Part shown: piece by piece, positions 8,170-15,562 of the stretch | How the letters are laid out: each line of letters begins with the position of its first letter | Position numbering within the stretch: position 1 is the stretch's first letter | From: B1 sp964443415 | GTDB taxonomy: Bacteria > Bacteroidota > Bacteroidia > UKL13-3 | Length of the DNA stretch: 27,208 nt | Reading direction: 5' to 3' | Assembly: GCA_964443415.1 (NCBI GenBank) | Contig: CAYUDC010000028.1 | Location: forward strand, 1 to 27,208 | The notes under the pieces: generated by a model | Databases searched by the model: none | Told to the model about the DNA's origin: nothing | The model's input: only the letters and a program-made list of their open reading frames with translations | Position numbers and translations under genes: made by a program

Positions 8170-10306
8170 TATGTGTTAGGTTTATAGTTCTTTTTAAATG
8201 AATTTCAAAGGTGGTTCCTACGCCGAACTCAGATTGCACCATAATTTTCCCTTGGTGCATTTCGATGGTTTTAAATACAATAGACATCCCTAAGCCAGTG
8301 CCATCACCCACTGGCTTGGTAGTAAAAAATGGTTCAAAAACTTTATTCTTAACCTCTTCGGTCATACCTATTCCATTATCACTTATCACTACAGTAATTT
8401 GTTGATCTATTTCTTTAACATTGATAGATATTTGCCCATTACCGTTATCTTGGTGTTGTTGCTGAATGGCGTAAATGGCATTGCTAAATAGGTTTAAAAA
8501 CACCTGATTTAACTTACCGGGGTAACATTGAATCATCATGCTAGGAGGCATGTCTTTTTCTACTTTTACACCTGCCAATTGATTGTTTAAGATGACCAAA
8601 GTAGAATTAATTCCTTCTATTAAATCGGCCTCTAGCAGCGTATCTTCATCTTGTCGGGCAAATATCCTAAGTCCTTTTACAATCTCAGAGGTGCGATGTG
8701 CACCATCATCTATACCTTTTAGCAAAAAGCCTAATTCTTCTTGAAGATACTCGTAATCTAATTCTTCTTTTAATGCCTCAACTTTTGCAGTTTTGCTGGC
8801 TTTGTCTTCATCGGATGCTACTAATTCTTCTAAATTTTGAATCATATCTGTTAGCATTTTGATGTCGCGCTTAAGCGGATTAATGTTAGAAGTGACAAAA
8901 TTAATAGGATTGTTTATCTCGTGGGCAATGCCAGCAGTAAGCTGACCCAGAGAAGCCATTTTTTCTTGCTCTACCAGTTGAGTTTGAGTATTGCGTAAAT
9001 TGGTAATGGCTTCCGATAGTTGAGCATTGGATTGGTATAACTCGGTAGTTCTTTCTTTTACCTTATGTTCCAAAATTTCGTTTTGCTCTTTAACAAGTCT
9101 CTCGTTTTCGAGCATGGCAATCATTACTTCTCGTTCTTTCTCACTTTTCTCTGCTTGAAGGGTATTTATTTTATTGGCCAAGGCAAAAGACAGCAAGGCA
9201 ACTTCCATGGCGGCGCCCACTGGTAAGGTATAAGTTGTTACAGGAGTTAAAGGCATAATGCCCAAATTTCTGAGCACAAAGAATACTACCCCTAAGATAA
9301 AAACAGTCCACGCAATGATAAAATACAAAGCAGATTTTACACCACGTTTGTAGATTTTAATGGCAATGACATACACCAAAGCAGCACCAGGTAAACCAAT
9401 GGTATCCATCATTCGAGCGCTAATTTGATGTTGGCCTAATAACCTCACGATAGCAGCCAAACCATAAGAAACAATGATAATCCAAAGGCCTTTATTTAAT
9501 TTAGGTTCAAAGGTTTCTACCTGTAAAAAATGCTGAATAAATAATACGGCGGCCACCCCCGACAGGGCGGGTAAAACAACAATAGATATTTTATGCAAAT
9601 AGGAGAAATCACCTAGAACGAGTGCATAAAAATGTCCACTCAAAGTGGTTTGACCCAAGCCTATGAATAAGATATAAAGAATATAGTAAAGGTAATTTGA
9701 ATCGCGGGTAGAAAGTAGTACGAACAAATTATAGAAAAACATAACCAAGATAACCCCAATAAATATTCCATAGATAAGGTTCCTTTCCATGGTGCTTGCC
9801 ACACCCTCTTTTTCGGTTTGCAAAGTAATGGGTAACAACATTTGCTCTGTCCCAGAAACTCTAATTAAAGAGGTAAATGTATCACCAGTGGCAATGGGTA
9901 TAGTAAACTTATGATAAGTACCAGAAGAAGAACGTTGATTATATCCTTCCCCTAAATAATTTTTTTGCGATGGCACTAAATCGTCTGTCATTAAAAACAA
10001 GGCAGACGAATCAATCAATGGATTCTCAATCATTAAAATCAACCTATCTTTAGCTGATTGATTGATGATATGGGCACATACCCAAACAGGAAATTGAGTA
10101 TAATCTAAATCTAAAACACCTTTAAAACCTTTACCAGCTTTTATAGCCTCTCGCACTTGCTGGGCTGTGGCTGTTTTAGTTGAATCAATATAATAGGTAC
10201 TTTGATTAAAAACCAACTGCTTTTCGCCAGAAAATAGAATTTCATCCTGACCATTGGCCAATAAAAACGAAAAAACAATTCCTATGGTTAAGAGTAATCT
10301 ATTCAT
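8162..10306 (-). CDS. 7TM-DISM sensor histidine kinase
   Basis: The 714-residue membrane kinase has, in order: a signal peptide (1-19, cut before QDEILF), a periplasmic 7TMR-DISMED2-type sensor of about 30-165 (PVWVCAHIINQSAKDRLILMI, and LIRVSGTEQMLLPITL near its end), seven hydrophobic segments at about 172-380, a cytoplasmic coiled coil (385-450), and the kinase core. Key kinase residues are all there: H-box GIAHEINNP with His462, N-box FSNAIYAI with Asn609, G1 DNGIGM from 643 and G2 GDGTGLGMSIV from 667. The HEINNP form of the H-box is that of NtrB/AtoS-like kinases. DISMED2 folds like carbohydrate-binding domains and is thought to bind small extracellular ligands. The gene overlaps the upstream GNAT-like gene by ATGA (4 bp) and the downstream REC-kinase by 8 bp, so the sensor is made together with two enzymes and its probable relay partner. 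Confidence 0.94.
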   Translation of the reverse strand: MNRLLLTIGIVFSFLLANGQDEILFSGEKQLVFNQSTYYIDSTKTATAQQVREAIKAGKGFKGVLDLDYTQFPVWVCAHIINQSAKDRLILMIENPLIDSSALFLMTDDLVPSQKNYLGEGYNQRSSSGTYHKFTIPIATGDTFTSLIRVSGTEQMLLPITLQTEKEGVASTMERNLIYGIFIGVILVMFFYNLFVLLSTRDSNYLYYILYILFIGLGQTTLSGHFYALVLGDFSYLHKISIVVLPALSGVAAVLFIQHFLQVETFEPKLNKGLWIIIVSYGLAAIVRLLGQHQISARMMDTIGLPGAALVYVIAIKIYKRGVKSALYFIIAWTVFILGVVFFVLRNLGIMPLTPVTTYTLPVGAAMEVALLSFALANKINTLQAEKSEKEREVMIAMLENERLVKEQNEILEHKVKERTTELYQSNAQLSEAITNLRNTQTQLVEQEKMASLGQLTAGIAHEINNPINFVTSNINPLKRDIKMLTDMIQNLEELVASDEDKASKTAKVEALKEELDYEYLQEELGFLLKGIDDGAHRTSEIVKGLRIFARQDEDTLLEADLIEGINSTLVILNNQLAGVKVEKDMPPSMMIQCYPGKLNQVFLNLFSNAIYAIQQQHQDNGNGQISINVKEIDQQITVVISDNGIGMTEEVKNKVFEPFFTTKPVGDGTGLGMSIVFKTIEMHQGKIMVQSEFGVGTTFEIHLKRTINLTHNV

Positions 10307-10989
10307 TTTTTGATATGCAAATCGTATATAAAGTCCATCATTCCTTTTGGACCTTTTTCGGTTGCTGTGCCGCTCAAGTTAGACTTTATTTTTTCAATTG
10401 CCAATTTTTCTTCAGGTTGTGCGAAGGGCAATTCAACTAAATCATTTATGATTAATGCAGTTGCGGTAAGGTCTTCTTTAGGATAATAAAATGTCCCATT
10501 ATTTCCTAGTTCTCTGATTACATCAAATCCAACTCTTAGACAATTTCTAAGCGTCCCTGGAGAACAAAGGGCCATAAGTTTTACCCCTAATTGTGACGCA
10601 ACTGCCACACCTACCCTTCCCATATAGATACTACCAATACCATAGCCAGCAATTTCTTTAGAGTTCCATAATCCACAAAATTCAGCTACTTGGTAGCGCC
10701 CAATCTTTTCTGTATAAGCATAAATTCTATCGTCTAAGATGGCAATGGCATCTTCCATGGGCATTTTAAGCGTATCACTTTTAATTTGTATACGCCCACC
10801 GCCATACACCTTCATTCCATCTTCTGATTCTACAATAATCGCATAAGTATGAGGATCGTCAATCCAATCGGCATTTAAAGAAGTTACCTTGGTTACCCCA
10901 TAAGATTCTAACACCAAATGATGTCCTTTGATGTATCTTAAACAGGCCGCATGGTCTTCTGTTACCTTAAATGCCCGGATTCTTATCAT
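10303..10989 (-). CDS. GNAT-fold protein resembling autoinducer/N-acyl-amino-acid synthases
   Basis: The 228-residue soluble protein has a GNAT-like pattern. Early strands lie around VYGGGRIQI, followed by VAEFCGLWNSKEIAGYGIGS at about 101-120, then an amphipathic helix with VGVAVASQLGVKLMALCSP, and finally a LRVGFDVIRELGNNGTFYYP segment near 150-170. The E-x-x-x-L-W then G-x-G-I-G layout and the late G-F-x-x-x-x-x-L-G motif recall LuxI-like and FeeM-like acyltransferases more than simple acetyltransferases. That is a pattern impression and not a proven assignment. The ATG at 10989 forms TAATG with the stop of the ThiF-nitroreductase gene, and the end overlaps the sensor kinase start by ATGA. 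The context suggests it makes or modifies a small molecule in the same pathway as the ThiF-nitroreductase enzyme. Confidence 0.7.
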   Translation of the reverse strand: MIRIRAFKVTEDHAACLRYIKGHHLVLESYGVTKVTSLNADWIDDPHTYAIIVESEDGMKVYGGGRIQIKSDTLKMPMEDAIAILDDRIYAYTEKIGRYQVAEFCGLWNSKEIAGYGIGSIYMGRVGVAVASQLGVKLMALCSPGTLRNCLRVGFDVIRELGNNGTFYYPKEDLTATALIINDLVELPFAQPEEKLAIEKIKSNLSGTATEKGPKGMMDFIYDLHIKK

Positions 10990-13244
10990 TAGTCTGCGAT
11001 TATCATGTTGTTTATCTCCCTTCTAAGTGACTTTACCGGCACTTTATTGGTGTAACCTATCCTAAAGATAAATACAATCTCTCTGTCTTTTAGTTTTGGT
11101 AACAGCACATCTAATTGGTTTCTTAGTTGTAGTAGGTGCTGAACTTCTTTCTCTAAAAGACCTTCTCCTTTATTCTTTGCCCTTGCAAATAAATAACTAA
11201 ATTGAGTAACCGGCTGAAAAGCCAATCCCAAAGAGTTTGCCAAAATCCATAAACGTTCCATCCATTCACCCCCATGCAAATAGGCTTCTTCATTTTCAAA
11301 TGGCATGCTAATAAACCCAATGGCACTAGAAGCTACCAATGCTTTTTTAGTTCCTTTCTTAAAAGCCTCACCCCCATTAAATTTACCTACCCACTCCATT
11401 ACTTTTCTGCTACCAGCCACTTTTAAGGCAATCACCTCTGCCTTACTTATATTAAGCGTGGCTAGGTCTATACCATCTTTACTTGCCTCGGCATCCTCCT
11501 TTGTCCACCGCAACTCGCGCTCAAACATATCTTGATGACCTTGCTGATTTAATAACAGCAGTTTCTCTGCTTCGGTTAAAATCTCGGCAAGGTGTTGCAT
11601 TTGAACGGGGTCGTTTACCAAATGCAATTGAGCCATACGGTTTGAACCAAACAATGTTAACAAGGTAGATTCGTGCAAAGGCTCTAAAGATTTTCTTTCC
11701 GAAAACAATCGATTGGTATGGCGAGCAAATAGCTGAGCTAGACTCAAGCGTTCGTTAACATTGACAGCACTTGGTTCGAACCAAATGGCTGCAACCAAAC
11801 GTTTATCATTGGCATTTGGAAAATAATTGCAATGCAATAACAAGTTGATAGAATGCCCATAAATCCTTGCATTCTCAACCACAGCGCCTATAGATAAATA
11901 TGAACCATAATGATGGTAATCTAACATAGATACCGAATGATGGGCATCGTGAAATACCATTAAGTAACCATCTTTAAAATAAAACTTCCATGGTTGGCAA
12001 TTTCCTCCAGAAGGAGCATGCACACACGCCTCAATCAATTGATATTTCTGCTCCTTAGACAGCAAATCGGGCTTTGGATCAACCCGAAAACTGCTCATAC
12101 AATTTAAAACATCTTGACGGTTTAATGGGGCAGGTCTATTAAAAGATGTGGTCTGTGGCGCGTTTTTAGGTTCAGGAATTAACTCGTCTACATCTACATA
12201 AAACCTGCCCGAAACGGTAGACTCGTTCAATAGAATCTTTCGGCTTAAATCGGCTGCCACGCCAGCACCCATGGTAACAGCCGAAGCCAGTTGTGGCCAA
12301 CTTGAAATAGAGCTTTGAACCTCTATCATAGAAGCCTTCATGCGTTCAGACAATGCTTGCAAGCCCACCATTGGCATGAGGTAGGTTATTTTTTCTTCTT
12401 GTGATAATCCCTTTAACTTTTCGGGATCTAAATCTCCCATTAAGCCATGCAACAAGGGACGGTTTGGCTCTAAATCAAACCGCTCGATGTCTACTAAACA
12501 TCGGTCGTTGGTTTCCATTAATACGGGTACTTGCAGTGATTTAGCTTTGTGTCTAGCCAATACTTTTATATCTAAAGCATCACACTCTTCTATCAATAAA
12601 TCTAATTTACCCCCCTCATTAAAAAAAGCATCCATGTTATGGTCGTTAAGGCCATCAGAATATACTTTTAATTGGATATAAGGATCGATGCGCCAGATTT
12701 CTCTCGCACAAATTTCTGCCTTATTCTCGCCCAAATCGCTGATAGAACAACGTAGTCGATTTAGGTTACTTAAGTCGATGGTATCAAAATCTGCTAACCT
12801 AATCTCTCCAGCACCTCTCTCCATGGCAATGGTAAGCGCCACCGTTTGCCCCACACTTAAACCCACAATGCCTACTTTTTTTTGTAATAAGTTGGCCTGT
12901 TCTTGTGGGGTGATTTTGTATTTGTTACGGTTGGTTCTAACCTCAATAAATTCATCCTCTGGAAGCACATGAACTAACTCTAACTCGTGCTCATACCACA
13001 CCCAATTTCCATAACACTCTATAGCCTTACCCGCCAACTTTTGATTTAGCCATGACTCAAAAAGTTCTTGCTTAAATGGAATTTGAGGGTGCTGACATTT
13101 GTATAAATCTTTTAATTGAAAAAGCAGGGTATCCAACACTTTCACTCGCTCTACTCCACCCTTTTCGGATACCAATGATTCCAAATCAATTGGCTCAGAA
13201 AGTGTATATATCTGAGGTTGAAAACGTTGAAATGCATCCACCAT
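10989..13244 (-). CDS. E1/ThiF-nitroreductase fusion protein (Rv1355c/MoeY-like)
   Basis: The 751-residue enzyme joins two domains. The E1-like (ThiF/MoeB superfamily) adenylating domain covers about 122-345: the nucleotide-binding loop VGIVGLSVGQTVALTIA, then LADFDTIDLSNLNRLR at 150-165 with the acidic and Arg/Asn residues that bind ATP, and IEECDALDIK near 218-227. No CxxC zinc pairs of the MoeB/ThiF type are visible. The nitroreductase-like FMN domain covers about 375-740, with HAPSGGNCQPWKFYF near 409-423, the usual flavin-binding motif. The first 120 residues are unassigned. E1 domains activate a carboxylate as acyl-adenylate, while nitroreductase folds can oxidise or reduce a heterocycle, so a small-molecule or peptide modification is plausible. 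A longer frame to 13376 was rejected because it runs through the divergent promoter into the REC gene and adds a low-complexity leader. This is the first gene of the four-gene unit and overlaps the GNAT-like gene by 1 bp (TAATG). Confidence 0.85.
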   Translation of the reverse strand: MVDAFQRFQPQIYTLSEPIDLESLVSEKGGVERVKVLDTLLFQLKDLYKCQHPQIPFKQELFESWLNQKLAGKAIECYGNWVWYEHELELVHVLPEDEFIEVRTNRNKYKITPQEQANLLQKKVGIVGLSVGQTVALTIAMERGAGEIRLADFDTIDLSNLNRLRCSISDLGENKAEICAREIWRIDPYIQLKVYSDGLNDHNMDAFFNEGGKLDLLIEECDALDIKVLARHKAKSLQVPVLMETNDRCLVDIERFDLEPNRPLLHGLMGDLDPEKLKGLSQEEKITYLMPMVGLQALSERMKASMIEVQSSISSWPQLASAVTMGAGVAADLSRKILLNESTVSGRFYVDVDELIPEPKNAPQTTSFNRPAPLNRQDVLNCMSSFRVDPKPDLLSKEQKYQLIEACVHAPSGGNCQPWKFYFKDGYLMVFHDAHHSVSMLDYHHYGSYLSIGAVVENARIYGHSINLLLHCNYFPNANDKRLVAAIWFEPSAVNVNERLSLAQLFARHTNRLFSERKSLEPLHESTLLTLFGSNRMAQLHLVNDPVQMQHLAEILTEAEKLLLLNQQGHQDMFERELRWTKEDAEASKDGIDLATLNISKAEVIALKVAGSRKVMEWVGKFNGGEAFKKGTKKALVASSAIGFISMPFENEEAYLHGGEWMERLWILANSLGLAFQPVTQFSYLFARAKNKGEGLLEKEVQHLLQLRNQLDVLLPKLKDREIVFIFRIGYTNKVPVKSLRREINNMIIAD

Positions 13245-13256
13245 TAAAATGTCATA

Positions 13257-13285
13257 TTTGCTATTTGTATAACAATAATAGCAAA
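13257..13285. promoter_or_regulatory. Perfect 9-bp inverted repeat, candidate operator in divergent intergenic region
   Basis: TTTGCTATT (13257-13265) and AATAGCAAA (13277-13285) are exact reverse complements separated by 11 bp, with arm centres 20 bp apart (two helical turns). The repeat sits in the 85-bp gap between the ThiF-nitroreductase gene (ATG at 13244, minus) and the REC gene (ATG at 13330, plus). A dimeric regulator bound here could control both directions. A transcribed hairpin in the leader of the minus-strand unit is the alternative. Confidence 0.5.
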
Positions 13286-13300
13286 ATAAATAAAAGTTTC

Positions 13301-13308
13301 TATATTTG
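13301..13308 (+). promoter_or_regulatory. Bacteroidota -7 element (TATATTTG) of the stand-alone REC gene
   Basis: TATATTTG is an exact TAnnTTTG match lying 21 bp before the ATG at 13330. It contains the in-frame TTG at 13306, which therefore should not be taken as the start. No obvious -33 element is seen. Confidence 0.55.
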
Positions 13309-13329
13309 AATAGAACTTTTTCTACGAAA

Positions 13330-13803
13330 ATGAGTAATAAGATTAAGGTTTTATATGTCGACGACGAAGAAAACAATTTGATGTCGTTTAAGGCTTGCTT
13401 TAGGCTTAAATATCAAGTATTTATTGCCATCAGCGCCAAAGAAGCATTAACAGTGTTAGAGAAAAATCCAGATATTCAGGTGGTAATTACAGACCAACGC
13501 ATGCCGGAGATTACAGGTGTTGAGTTCTTAAAACAGCTGGTAGACCTGCACCCTTTCCCTATTCGAATTATGCTTACTGGTTTTGCCAATTTTACAGACA
13601 CCGTAGATGCAGTAAACCTCGGAAAAATCTTTGCCTACCTTAATAAACCTTGGGAAGAAAAGGTATTAGATGAAACCATTCAGAAGGCCATCACCAAATT
13701 TGCCGAAGAAGAAGAAGTAAGACAAAAGGCCCAACGCACAGATGCTGCCGAGCGCAGTGCCGATCAAATGGAGTTTATCCTTAGACAAGAATTACTGTCG
13801 TAA
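13330..13803 (+). CDS. Stand-alone response regulator receiver protein
   Basis: The product is 157 residues: one receiver domain (VLYVDDEENNL at the start, phospho-acceptor Asp in VVITDQRMP near residue 56, Thr in MLTGFAN and Lys in LNKPW) plus a charged C-terminal helix (about 120-157, rich in E, R, A and Q) with no DNA-binding or enzymatic domain. It is probably a phosphotransfer intermediate or a protein-protein regulator. Its receiver is close to that of the REC-kinase at 7075-8169 on the other side of the divergent promoter, sharing YVDDE-x-NNLMSFKA and the spacing to FRL, which suggests a duplication or shared partner kinases. The ATG at 13330 was preferred over the in-frame TTG at 13306 because that TTG is part of the TATATTTG promoter box. 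Its stop codon abuts the stop of the convergent Smr gene with no spacer. Confidence 0.9.
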   Translation: MSNKIKVLYVDDEENNLMSFKACFRLKYQVFIAISAKEALTVLEKNPDIQVVITDQRMPEITGVEFLKQLVDLHPFPIRIMLTGFANFTDTVDAVNLGKIFAYLNKPWEEKVLDETIQKAITKFAEEEEVRQKAQRTDAAERSADQMEFILRQELLS

Positions 13804-14757
13804 TTATTTTAGCTTTACTAAAGTCGCCCCATTGCCAAACTGCAATAAATCGGCTTCCTCAAAACCAGCTACCATTTCGGGATGCTTGCTAAGCCATGTT
13901 CTTATTTTATTTTTAAGATAGGCATTTCCCACTCCATGGATGTAAACAATTTCCTTCATTTGATGAACGAAAGCTGCCTCTAAAGTTTGTGTAAATACAT
14001 CCATTTGAAAGGCAGTAATATCTACCGCAGAACCATATCCATTGCGTTGTAAGGCATCGTAATGTAAATCGATAATGGCAGCAGGCTTATCCTTTAAATT
14101 TTTAACATTAGAAACCGACGTTTCACTAAAATCTCTTTGCTTTAACGCTTGCAAATTTAAAGGTTCTAACACCTCATCTACCCTTAAAGTATAGGCTTGC
14201 TTGTTTAAAAAGAAACAGTGCTTTAGCCATTGATGAAACTTTTTAGCACTAAAATTTATTTCGGTTTGAACCAAAGCTCCAGGTTTCACAGTATGCGACT
14301 CTAAAGGCAACAACTGCACCAATAGCGCCTTCCAATCTTGCATGGCAGAGAATTTATATTTGCCCATCAAGTGGGTTTCATCTCTTTCTAACTTTAACTG
14401 CTGCCACAAATGATACACCCCATCCTCTTTTTGAAAAATATTGAGGATAACCCATTCGGAAAGATTATTGTGTACATACAATTCTATGCCATCTTCTCCT
14501 ACCCTATCAAAAGCAAAAAATACCCCCAATGGATTCACCGAAGCCACCTTAAATGCCTTGGCAGCTGGCAACTCTGGCTGGTTGTTACCTGCCTTTTCCT
14601 CAAACTTTATTTTTACCAACTCGTGGGCCAAAACCGGTATTTCAAAATCACTGTCTACCGTTACCCCTATTAAATTTTTGTCTTTAATAGACGTTACAAT
14701 CCCTTCCATCGGTTCGTTTACAAACCTTACCTTATCACCTAATTTTAATTGACTCAT
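13804..14757 (-). CDS. DUF2027 domain protein with C-terminal Smr domain
   Basis: The 317-residue protein begins with a small beta-barrel-like segment (LKLGDKVRFVNEPMEGIVTS, residues 5-24). The DUF2027 region follows (about 65-215), and then a C-terminal Smr domain (226-315) with the hallmark DLH at 230-232 and HGVGNAYLK at 274-282. Smr domains of this type act as nucleases or nucleic-acid-binding modules, relatives of the MutS2 C-terminus and of SmrB. In SmrB the DLH and HGxG motifs form the cleavage site, and both are present here. The domain order is the usual Bacteroidota architecture. Its biological substrate is unknown. A TAGCTTTG promoter box (14765-14772, minus) lies 7 bp upstream of the ATG, so the 5' leader would be very short. 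Confidence 0.92.
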   Translation of the reverse strand: MSQLKLGDKVRFVNEPMEGIVTSIKDKNLIGVTVDSDFEIPVLAHELVKIKFEEKAGNNQPELPAAKAFKVASVNPLGVFFAFDRVGEDGIELYVHNNLSEWVILNIFQKEDGVYHLWQQLKLERDETHLMGKYKFSAMQDWKALLVQLLPLESHTVKPGALVQTEINFSAKKFHQWLKHCFFLNKQAYTLRVDEVLEPLNLQALKQRDFSETSVSNVKNLKDKPAAIIDLHYDALQRNGYGSAVDITAFQMDVFTQTLEAAFVHQMKEIVYIHGVGNAYLKNKIRTWLSKHPEMVAGFEEADLLQFGNGATLVKLK

Positions 14758-14764
14758 CTCATGG

Positions 14765-14772
14765 CAAAGCTA
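14765..14772 (-). promoter_or_regulatory. Bacteroidota -7 element (TAGCTTTG) of the DUF2027-Smr gene
   Basis: On the minus strand TAGCTTTG matches TAnnTTTG exactly and ends 7 bp before the ATG at 14757. The preceding toxin gene ends at 14801, so this box would give the Smr gene its own transcript. Confidence 0.45.
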
Positions 14773-14800
14773 AGCAAGCCGAGGGAATATGCAATTTAAT

Positions 14801-15229
14801 TTATGTCGGGAAATCTGTTTGAGTATGTTTTTCCAAAAATTCAATTGGACTTAAAATTGGGGTGCTCCTGAAGGGGTGTAGAACCAATAAATCTTTATCG
14901 CCACTAATCAAATAATCTGCGTTTGAGTTCCATGCCAAAGATAAAAACTTATCATCCTTTGGATCTCTGCATGCTATAACCTCTTCCTCAATTGAAATAA
15001 AGATAGCGTTTGACTCTAAGAAATTTATCGCTTTGACCCTAGACTGTATTGACAAGTATTTATCAAATTTTGAATGTGCGAATTTTTCGGCAAATTCAAG
15101 AAAAGTATTATTTGATTGAACCAAAACTCCATGATCTAAAACATGTTGCAGCACCAAGCGAGGAATTGAGTTTTTAATTAGATGAGCGCTGATGAGGGTG
15201 TTGGTATCAAGTACAAATATCTTAATCAT
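14801..15229 (-). CDS. PIN domain toxin of a type II toxin-antitoxin pair
   Basis: The 142-residue protein is a PIN-fold ribonuclease of the kind annotated as putative toxin component of a PIN family toxin-antitoxin system. Acidic residues expected at the metal site are visible: Asp8 in FVLDTNTLISA, Glu45 in NTFLEFAEKF, Asp89 and Asp92-93 in CRDPKDDKFLSLA, and Asp111/Asp113 in ISGDKDLL. It should cleave RNA in the cytoplasm unless bound by its partner. The start overlaps the upstream antitoxin gene by 8 bp, a typical order (antitoxin first) and coupling. The pair is isolated between housekeeping-like genes, so it may have arrived as a small mobile cassette, though no repeats or integrase are seen. 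Confidence 0.9.
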   Translation of the reverse strand: MIKIFVLDTNTLISAHLIKNSIPRLVLQHVLDHGVLVQSNNTFLEFAEKFAHSKFDKYLSIQSRVKAINFLESNAIFISIEEEVIACRDPKDDKFLSLAWNSNADYLISGDKDLLVLHPFRSTPILSPIEFLEKHTQTDFPT

Positions 15230-15452
15230 TTGATTCCAATATATCTTTAAGTAATTCTTCTGTTAAACCATTACTTCTGGCTTCCTCGCTCAATTGATCC
15301 ATTAATTTCTTATAATCTGCTTGATTATTTGAAAGGAATACTTTTTTCAAATAATTATTGATAGTATTTGTAATACGAATCCGCTTATCAGAAGACACTT
15401 TTAAAAATGCATCAGCTACTTGACTATCAACTTCAATTAAAATTCTACTCAT
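15222..15452 (-). CDS. Small antitoxin partner of the PIN toxin
   Basis: This 76-residue protein begins with SRILIEVDSQVADAFLKVS, a short beta strand and helix compatible with a ribbon-helix-helix-like or related dimerisation unit, followed by a helical, acidic C-terminus (SEEARSNGLTEELLKDILES). That tail is typical of antitoxins that wrap around PIN toxins. The assignment rests mainly on size, charge pattern and the 8-bp overlap with the PIN gene. A promoter box and a palindrome lie directly upstream, as expected if the complex represses its own operon. Confidence 0.8.
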   Translation of the reverse strand: MSRILIEVDSQVADAFLKVSSDKRIRITNTINNYLKKVFLSNNQADYKKLMDQLSEEARSNGLTEELLKDILESND

Positions 15453-15469
15453 ACTTTAGGAATTTATAT

Positions 15470-15477
15470 CAAATTTA
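15470..15477 (-). promoter_or_regulatory. Bacteroidota -7 element (TAAATTTG) of the toxin-antitoxin operon
   Basis: TAAATTTG on the minus strand matches TAnnTTTG exactly and ends 17 bp before the antitoxin ATG at 15452. The palindrome GTCAATTGAC lies 10 bp further upstream. Confidence 0.5.
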
Positions 15478-15487
15478 ACAAAAAAAA

Positions 15488-15497
15488 CGTCAATTGA
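15488..15497. promoter_or_regulatory. Perfect palindrome GTCAATTGAC, candidate operator
   Basis: A 10-bp perfect palindrome sits between the divergent antitoxin gene (minus) and the M1 peptidase gene (plus), just upstream of the minus-strand -7 box. The position suits binding by the antitoxin or toxin-antitoxin complex. A 10-mer palindrome can also occur by chance. Confidence 0.35.
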
Positions 15498-15562
15498 CTT
15501 TAAGCAAATTTACAATAGATTTTACTTTAAGAGAATTGAATCAAAAATTTTATTTTGCCCCA

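Noticed and set aside
13245..13376. 44-residue N-terminal extension of the ThiF-nitroreductase protein
   Set aside because: It crosses the divergent intergenic region and the start of the REC gene, is low-complexity and hydrophobic by AT bias, and the ATG at 13244 gives a normal soluble N-terminus.
15494..15562. 23-residue extension upstream of the M1 peptidase start
   Set aside because: A complete signal peptide begins at 15563. An extension would bury it, and the start at 15494 lies within the palindrome region.
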